Source: an uncultured Thalassotalea sp. (lineage in GTDB: Bacteria > Pseudomonadota > Gammaproteobacteria > Enterobacterales > Alteromonadaceae). From it: 64,000 nt of DNA. The notes beneath the pieces were generated by a model. It searched no databases and was not told where the DNA came from. It saw nothing but the letters and a program-made list of their open reading frames with translations. The stretch is taken from assembly GCA_947492575.1 (NCBI GenBank), contig CANLNK010000001.1:806001-870000 (forward strand), in the 5' to 3' direction. Every line of letters begins with the position of its first letter. The stretch's first letter is position 1. This document shows positions 58,327 to 64,000 of the stretch, one piece after another. A program made the position numbers and the translations under genes.

Positions 58327-59000
58327 GATAAATACTCTTAAAATTAATCAATATTTGCGTTGTTTTTTGCGACCAAAAACAACATGAATCCCTCTGTTTG
58401 GCTATTGCCAGAACAAAAAGGCGCGGCATATTACCATTTCAACAGATAAAAAGCTAACCATAATTTGAGAAGTCAGTAGCTTGAGAATATTGTAGCTTTA
58501 AGCTGTGAACTGCTAGGGGAATAGTTTCGATAGATAAAGCAAAGAACTTTATAAGCAGGACGATATGTAGCCTCGTTATTTATCGCAAAAAAAAGCAAAG
58601 TTATCGAAATAGACGAGTAAAGCTAAAAACGATTGTCTATATTTGAGAATTGACCTTGTCACTGACAGTGCGCTTTGGTGTGTAATACGGAGTTTTTACA
58701 GTGCGACCAACAACAATGTTGTACTCTTCAGGGGGGGATCTCTCTGCTATATTACATTCGTGAACTTGTATTCACAGTGGCATTTCTAAGTAGAAAATTA
58801 AGTGTTACATTATAACGCTGTGTTGACTCGGCATTGTTCGATTAAGCAAAGCTACTATATAAACGCAAAGCTACCATATAAGTGAAGCGGTATAGGTAGC
58901 GCGACTTAATTTCATTACCGACCGTTTGCAGCAAGTGTTTAATTGCGGCGATCACATTTTTACTATTATAAAAGCAACATTAATTAAGGTTATAAAACTA
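58327..59000. other. 674-base divergent region between rplY and the second BNR gene
   Basis: Holds promoters for both sides. Features seen: an imperfect 19-base direct repeat at 58846-58883, a G7 run at 58731-58737, and a short inverted repeat GTGAA...TTCAC near 58760. No ORF of note and no recognisable RNA gene. Confidence 0.5.
58846..58883. repeat. 19-base direct repeat upstream of the second BNR gene
   Basis: GCAAAGCTACTATATAAAC (58846-58864) and GCAAAGCTACCATATAAGT (58865-58883), 17 of 19 identical, head to tail, about 120 bases before the ATG. Could be a pair of regulator sites or a small slippage duplication. Confidence 0.7.
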
Positions 59001-62000
59001 ATGAAAAAATCCTTAACCTCTCTATTTGTTTCTGCAGCCTTGTTAGCCAGTACCGCTGCAACAGCAATGGATACCGATTTACTCTCAGGCATTAAAGCTC
59101 GTAATATCGGGCCTGCTGCCACTAGTGGTCGTATTTCAGATATCGAAGCTGTACCTTCAAACCCTAATATTATTTATGCAAGCGCGGCTTCTGGTGGCGT
59201 TTGGAAGTCTGAAAATGCGGGCTTAACTTGGAAACCTATCTTTGACGAGCAAGAGTGGGCCTCAACTGGCGCACTAGCTGTTCACCCTGAAATTCCAGAT
59301 ATCGTTTGGTTAGGAACGGGTGAAGGTAACGTACGTAACTCAGTGTCTATTGGTGGTGGTATTTACAAGTCAATGGACGGCGGGAAAACATGGCAAAACA
59401 TGGGACTCGAAAGCTCTGAGCGTATCAACCGTATCGTATTGCATCCAACAAACCCTGACATCGCGTATGTCGCAGCAATGGGCACATTGTGGTCTAAAAA
59501 TGAAGAGCGCGGTGTTTACAAAACAACGGATGGCGGTAAAACCTGGAAGAACATTCTTTATGTTGACAATATCACGGGCGCGACAGACATCAAGATGGAT
59601 CCTACCAACCCTAATAAGCTTTATGCATCAATGTGGCAATTCCAACGCTGGCCAGATAAGTTTGAATCAGGTGGGCCAGGTTCTGGTATGTACGTTTCGA
59701 TTGATGGTGGCGACACTTGGCAGGAAAAAACATCTGCAGATGGCCTTCCATCGGGCGAATTAGGTCGAATTACTTTTGATATCGCCGAGAGTCAACCAAA
59801 TACGGTTTATGCGTTAGTTGAAGCAGAAAAAAGTGCATTGATTCGTTCTGATGATGGTGGTGATAGCTGGCGTACGGTTAACAGTGATTACAATGTGGCT
59901 GACCGTCCTTTCTACTATTCGGAAATCGAAGTAGACCCAAATAACCCAGACATTATTTACAACATCGCTACTATGATTCGTCGTTCTATCGATGGTGGTA
60001 AAACATTTGAAACACTACAAAAAGTGAACTGTTGTGCCACGGGTAACACCATCCACATTGATAACCATTCGCTATGGATTAATCCGGCAGATTCTTCGCA
60101 CTTAATTTTGGGTAACGATGGCGGTATCGCCATTACTCATGATAAAGGTGATAACTGGCGTTTTGTCCAAAACCTACCACTTGCTCAGTTCTACCATATT
60201 CGTGTCGACGATGCTGTTCCTTATAACGTATACGGTGGTTTGCAAGACAATGGTTCATGGCGTGGTCCAGCTGAAGTATTTGATACGGCAGGTATTCGAA
60301 ACTTGCATTGGCAAGAAGTTGGTTTTGGTGATGGCTTCGATACGATGCCGTTCCCTGATGACGTGACTAAAGGTTATGTGCAATCTCAAGGTGGTTATTT
60401 AAATCGCTACAATATAGTTACTGGCGAGCAAAAATTGATTCGCCCAGCGGCGCCAAGCCATGATAGCGAATTACGTTTCAACTGGAATGCGGGTTTAGCG
60501 CAAGACCCGTTTGACAACGATACGATTTACTACGGTAGCCAGTACGTGCACAAGTCAACAGATCGCGGTGAAACCTGGACCATTATTTCTGATGATATGT
60601 CGACCAATAACTCGGATTGGCAACGTTACAAAGAGTCTGGTGGTTTAACGCCGGATGTTACTGCTGCTGAGAACCACACCGCAATAATCACTATCGCGCC
60701 AAGCCCAATTAAGAAGGGCGTTATTTGGGTGGCAACCGATGACGGACGCATTCACGTTACTCAAGATGGTGGTGAAACATGGAAGAGTGTAGAGAAGAAA
60801 GCGCGAAAAGCACCTAAGAATGCATTTGTGCCGCACATTCAACCTTCACTTCACAACCCTGAAGAAGCGTTTATCGTGTTTGATAACCACAGACGTGGTG
60901 ACATGAAGCCATACATCTTCAAAGCATCGAAATACGGTAGCAAGTTTACCAACCTAACCACAAAAAATATCCGTGGTTACGCGCTATCAGTAGTCCAAGA
61001 CCATGTTGACGAAAACCTATTATTCTTAGGCACTGAGCTGGGCTTGTATGCTTCAACTAATGGTGGTGATTCGTGGTTTAAGTATGACCAAGGCGTGCCA
61101 ACGGTGTCAGTTATGGATATGGCGATTCAGCAACGCGAGAATGACTTAGTGTTAGGTACACATGGTCGCTCTGTCATTGTGATTGACGATTACAGCCCGC
61201 TACGTGGTTTAAATGATAAGTCGTTCAAGCAAAGCTTCAAATTCTTAAGCGTTAGTGATGGTCAGCAATATGTATCTGGCCGTGCTCCGTCAACACGTTT
61301 CTGGGGTGATGCAGCCTACGCAGGTGATAATGAAGTGTATGGCGTCACGATTAATGTTATGGCCTCTGGCGATCATTTAGTTCACCCTGATGCTGACAAA
61401 GAAAAAGCACGTCAAATAGCAAAAGCATCAGCAGCTAAGAAAGATGATAAAGAGGAAAAGGCTAAGCCACTCTCAGACAAAGCACGCGTGACGGTTAAAA
61501 ATGCCGATGGCGAGGTTGTACGTACTTTCGTCACTAAATTGAAGCAAGGCGTTAACCGCATTGTTTGGGGATTAGAGTCCGATGGTGACGGCCGTATGCC
61601 GGGTCAAGAGCCTAAAGAAGACAAAGATATTAAGCCTTCTGGGCCTGAGGTTGTGCCGGGTACATATACTTTTATTGTTGAATATAATGACGAATCATTT
61701 GAAACAACCGCCAAGGTATTAAAGGACCCACGCTTTAGCGATGTAACTGACGCTGATATGCAAACACGTTACGACCTTGAACATCAAGCTGTGGCACTTT
61801 ACGCAACACTGACTAAAGCTGTACATGCACTTCACGATAGTAAGAAAGACATCGAAGTTATCAAATCAATGGCTGACAAAGCGGCTGGTGATGACGAAGA
61901 AAGTGCTGCGAATAAACTTGCGCAGTCTGCAGGCGAATTAATCAAGAAAATTGGTGATTTAGATAAGAACTTACGTTCATTACCTAAAACAACTGGTATC

Positions 62001-62240
62001 GTTGATGAAAGCTACAAAGTAACTTCACACCTATTTATGGCGTGGGGTTATGTAGGCGGTCGATACGGCAAGCCTACACCAACGGCTGAAATCTACTTAG
62101 AAAAAGCAAAAATTGAGTTAGATAAAGGTGTTGGCAAAGTGAATGAGTTTATTGAGAAGGATCTTGCAGAGTTTAAGACTGCATTTGAAAACTCAGGCTT
62201 GAGCTTATTGTCTTCGCCAAAACCTATCGCGCTGAACTAG
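59001..62240 (+). CDS. Secreted BNR/sortilin-like beta-propeller protein (second paralogue)
   Basis: 1079 residues from the ATG at 59001 (MKKSLTSLFVSAALL), chosen because it starts a signal peptide and has AAGG upstream; the longer frame from 58926 adds 25 unlikely residues. Asp-box repeats are seen as SMDGGKTW, TTDGGKTW, SIDGGDTW, SDDGGDSW, STDRGETW and TQDGGETW. C-terminal Ig-like (GVNRIVWGLE) and helical tail as in the first paralogue, with a Lys-rich insert near residue 820. Function unknown; probably periplasmic or surface. Confidence 0.85.
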   Translation: MKKSLTSLFVSAALLASTAATAMDTDLLSGIKARNIGPAATSGRISDIEAVPSNPNIIYASAASGGVWKSENAGLTWKPIFDEQEWASTGALAVHPEIPDIVWLGTGEGNVRNSVSIGGGIYKSMDGGKTWQNMGLESSERINRIVLHPTNPDIAYVAAMGTLWSKNEERGVYKTTDGGKTWKNILYVDNITGATDIKMDPTNPNKLYASMWQFQRWPDKFESGGPGSGMYVSIDGGDTWQEKTSADGLPSGELGRITFDIAESQPNTVYALVEAEKSALIRSDDGGDSWRTVNSDYNVADRPFYYSEIEVDPNNPDIIYNIATMIRRSIDGGKTFETLQKVNCCATGNTIHIDNHSLWINPADSSHLILGNDGGIAITHDKGDNWRFVQNLPLAQFYHIRVDDAVPYNVYGGLQDNGSWRGPAEVFDTAGIRNLHWQEVGFGDGFDTMPFPDDVTKGYVQSQGGYLNRYNIVTGEQKLIRPAAPSHDSELRFNWNAGLAQDPFDNDTIYYGSQYVHKSTDRGETWTIISDDMSTNNSDWQRYKESGGLTPDVTAAENHTAIITIAPSPIKKGVIWVATDDGRIHVTQDGGETWKSVEKKARKAPKNAFVPHIQPSLHNPEEAFIVFDNHRRGDMKPYIFKASKYGSKFTNLTTKNIRGYALSVVQDHVDENLLFLGTELGLYASTNGGDSWFKYDQGVPTVSVMDMAIQQRENDLVLGTHGRSVIVIDDYSPLRGLNDKSFKQSFKFLSVSDGQQYVSGRAPSTRFWGDAAYAGDNEVYGVTINVMASGDHLVHPDADKEKARQIAKASAAKKDDKEEKAKPLSDKARVTVKNADGEVVRTFVTKLKQGVNRIVWGLESDGDGRMPGQEPKEDKDIKPSGPEVVPGTYTFIVEYNDESFETTAKVLKDPRFSDVTDADMQTRYDLEHQAVALYATLTKAVHALHDSKKDIEVIKSMADKAAGDDEESAANKLAQSAGELIKKIGDLDKNLRSLPKTTGIVDESYKVTSHLFMAWGYVGGRYGKPTPTAEIYLEKAKIELDKGVGKVNEFIEKDLAEFKTAFENSGLSLLSSPKPIALN

Positions 62241-62550
62241 TTTAGGTAGAAGTAATTCCGGGCTAACACATTGTTAGCCCGTTTACATTTCTTCTTTCAC
62301 TTCTTAGCCAATGCCAAGAAAGCAATGTTAGTAAACCAGTGTTAAGTAAGCAGTGTTAAGACATCAGCGCTTGGTTATCTGTACTTGGTTATAGGTGTGT
62401 AGAGATAAACAGTTAAATTCCAAGCATGGCCTATACGTGGCCAACAAGTGAATGTGAAAGCGGGTATGAAAGTTAAAATTTGCACGGTGAAGCTATAAAC
62501 AGCAACACCATACGATAATAATTTCAGGAAAATAATCATAGGAATTCAAA
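62241..62550. other. 310-base spacer between the two tandem BNR genes
   Basis: Holds a stem-loop (separate entry), short near-repeats of AGTGTTAAG around 62339-62360, and a TGGCC...GGCCA inverted repeat near 62427-62444. GGA stands 8 bases before the next ATG. No ORF. Confidence 0.5.
62260..62285 (+). terminator. Stem-loop after the second BNR gene, probable terminator
   Basis: GGGCTAACA (62260-62268) and TGTTAGCCC (62272-62280), 9 bp with a CAT loop, followed by GTTTACATTTC, a weak U-tract. Confidence 0.65.
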
Positions 62551-64000
62551 ATGAAATTGTTCCCTTCCTTACTTGCTGCAACCATTGCGCTGTCGTTTAA
62601 CGGCGCAGCAATCGCAGCTAAAGGTGATAAAAAAGCTGTAGACGCCTCAATCTATAGCGGTATCAAACTTCGCAACATGGGACCGGCAGTAACTGGTGGC
62701 CGTGTTAGTGATTTCGCGTTTAACCCAAACAACCCAGCACAATACTACGTTGCAACTGCCTCGGGTGGTATGTGGAAAACCGACAACGCAGGTGTGACAT
62801 GGCAGGCCATTGCTGACTCAATGCCTAGCTACTCATATGGTGACGTTACCATGGATCCAAATAACACGAACGTGATTTGGGCTGGTACAGGTGAGAATAA
62901 TTCACAACGTTCGGTGGCTTATGGTGACGGTGTTTACAAGTCAGTTGATGGCGGTAAAAGCTGGAACAACGTTGGTTTAAAAAACTCAGAGCACATTGGT
63001 GAGATCTTAATTGACCCACGTAATTCAGATGTAGTTTATGTAGCATCGCAAGGCCCACTATGGAGCAAAGGTGGTGACCGCGGTTTGTTCAAAACAACAG
63101 ATGGCGGCAAAACGTGGGAAAATGTTTTAGAAATTAGCGAGCATACAGGTGTAAGCGATATCGCATTTGATCCACAAAACCCTGATGTTATTTATGCAAC
63201 GTCTTATCAACGCCGTCGTCACGTGTGGACTCTTATTAATGGCGGTCCAGAATCAACGATTTATAAGTCAACGGATGCAGGTAAGACGTGGAACAAGATT
63301 AACAAAGGTTTACCAAGTGTTGATTTAGGTCGAATCGGCATTGATGTAGCACCGAGTAACGGCAACATTATTTATGCGATTGTTGAAGCGGCAGAAGGTA
63401 AGTCAGGTTTCTATCGTTCAACTGATGGTGGCGCTAGCTGGCATAAGCAAAGTAGCTATGTTTCAGGTAGTCCACAGTACTACCAAGAAATTGTTGTCGA
63501 CCCTGTAAATCCTCATCGCGTTTACTCGCTTGATACCTATTTAATGGTGTCTGAAGATGGTGGTAAGAATTTCACACGTGCAGGTGAAGCTCACAAGCAC
63601 GTTGATAATCATGCGCTTTGGATTGACCCGAACAATACAAATCACCTAATTATAGGTAGCGATGGTGGTGTTTACGAGTCATGGGATCGCGCGAAGAATT
63701 GGACATTTAAAGATAACATGCCACTTACACAGTTCTACAAAGTAACAGTGGACAATGACTACCCGTTCTACAACGTATTTGGTGGTACACAGGATAATGC
63801 TTCATTAGGCGCGCCACATCGCACAACTACGAACTCAGGTATTCAGAATAGCGATTGGTTGTTCACTCAATTCGGTGATGGTTTTAAAACGGTTATCGAT
63901 CCAAAAGATCCAAACATCATTTACTCGCAATACCAATATGGCGGCTTAGCTCGCTATGACAAACAATCTGGCGAGCGTGTACAAATGCAACCTGTATCTC
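62551..64000 (+). CDS. Secreted BNR/sortilin-like beta-propeller protein (third paralogue), cut by window edge
   Basis: The ATG at 62551 opens a signal peptide (KLFPSLLAATIALSFNGAAIA) and the frame stays open to the right edge, 483 residues. Asp-boxes SVDGGKSW, TTDGGKTW, STDAGKTW, STDGGASW and SEDGGKNF are seen, together with the GPAVTGGRVSDFAFNPNNP start block shared with the other two copies. Closer to the first paralogue in several blocks (QGPLWS, GPHYYQEI vs SPQYYQEI, PLTQFYKV). The same family as its neighbour at 59.0 kb. Confidence 0.88.
   Translation, partial: MKLFPSLLAATIALSFNGAAIAAKGDKKAVDASIYSGIKLRNMGPAVTGGRVSDFAFNPNNPAQYYVATASGGMWKTDNAGVTWQAIADSMPSYSYGDVTMDPNNTNVIWAGTGENNSQRSVAYGDGVYKSVDGGKSWNNVGLKNSEHIGEILIDPRNSDVVYVASQGPLWSKGGDRGLFKTTDGGKTWENVLEISEHTGVSDIAFDPQNPDVIYATSYQRRRHVWTLINGGPESTIYKSTDAGKTWNKINKGLPSVDLGRIGIDVAPSNGNIIYAIVEAAEGKSGFYRSTDGGASWHKQSSYVSGSPQYYQEIVVDPVNPHRVYSLDTYLMVSEDGGKNFTRAGEAHKHVDNHALWIDPNNTNHLIIGSDGGVYESWDRAKNWTFKDNMPLTQFYKVTVDNDYPFYNVFGGTQDNASLGAPHRTTTNSGIQNSDWLFTQFGDGFKTVIDPKDPNIIYSQYQYGGLARYDKQSGERVQMQPVS

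Noticed and set aside
58731-58737. G7 run as a phase-variable promoter switch
   Set aside because: It is over 250 bases from the next start and not placed between visible -35 and -10 elements; one short run is not enough.

Overview
The window is a chromosomal stretch of a marine gammaproteobacterium, most likely Alteromonadales close to Colwellia/Thalassotalea. This rests on gene order and protein character (DUF3718 protein, DUF2897 protein, large secreted BNR propellers, lolCDE and msbA-lpxK blocks, miaB-phoH-ybeY-ybeX-lnt operon) and is an inference, not a database result. Most of it is conserved core genome. I see no prophage, insertion sequence, CRISPR array or defence island.

Layout. 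1-4.4 kb: holA (cut by the left edge), lptE and leuS on the minus strand, with the zinc-ribbon gene ybeL divergent. 4.5-10 kb: a LonB-like protease, beta-carbonic anhydrase, a parvulin PpiC, a 57-residue DUF2897 protein and a minimal chemoreceptor. 10.1-13.4 kb: the first of three large secreted BNR/sortilin-like beta-propeller proteins. 13.5-25.4 kb: a PilZ-like protein, a GNAT acetyltransferase, then envelope biogenesis: lolC-lolD-lolE, a DUF2062 protein, comEC, msbA-lpxK-trm112-kdsB. 25.6-28.2 kb: histone-deacetylase-like hydrolase, ABM monooxygenase, SDR and an alkyltransferase-like protein. 28.2-36.7 kb: a tryptophan/kynurenine degradation cluster (kmo, kynU, cyclase-type formamidase candidate, 3-hydroxyanthranilate dioxygenase, RidA-type deaminase, aminomuconate semialdehyde dehydrogenase, SDR), with a divergent alpha/beta hydrolase whose promoter carries a perfect palindrome. 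36.7-43.3 kb: TPR protein, ibpA with a sigma-32-like promoter and a ROSE-like thermometer, an exported Tpx, a response regulator-CheC fusion coupled to a diguanylate cyclase, and a secreted YtcJ-like amidohydrolase. 43.4-53.8 kb: lnt, ybeX, ybeY, phoH/ybeZ and miaB (minus), a periplasmic propeller sensor with degenerate kinase core, a small unknown protein, and divergent ubiF. 53.9-55.3 kb: a tRNA operon (Met-Leu-Gln-Gln-Leu) followed by a tandem array of three decaying tRNA-Leu copies. 55.4-58.3 kb: DUF3718 protein, ychF, pth, rplY. 59-64 kb: two more BNR propeller genes in tandem, the last cut by the right edge.

The least ordinary signals are: (1) a ~163-bp-period array in which three degenerate tRNA-Leu copies precede an intact tRNA-Leu, with A/C and B/D similarity implying a two-step duplication; (2) heat-shock control signals of ibpA at both transcription and translation level; (3) a propeller sensor with degenerate ATP-binding boxes and no usable start codon outside its upstream neighbour; (4) a kynurenine lower pathway lacking its decarboxylase and first dioxygenase here; (5) three paralogous secreted propellers in one 54-kb stretch.
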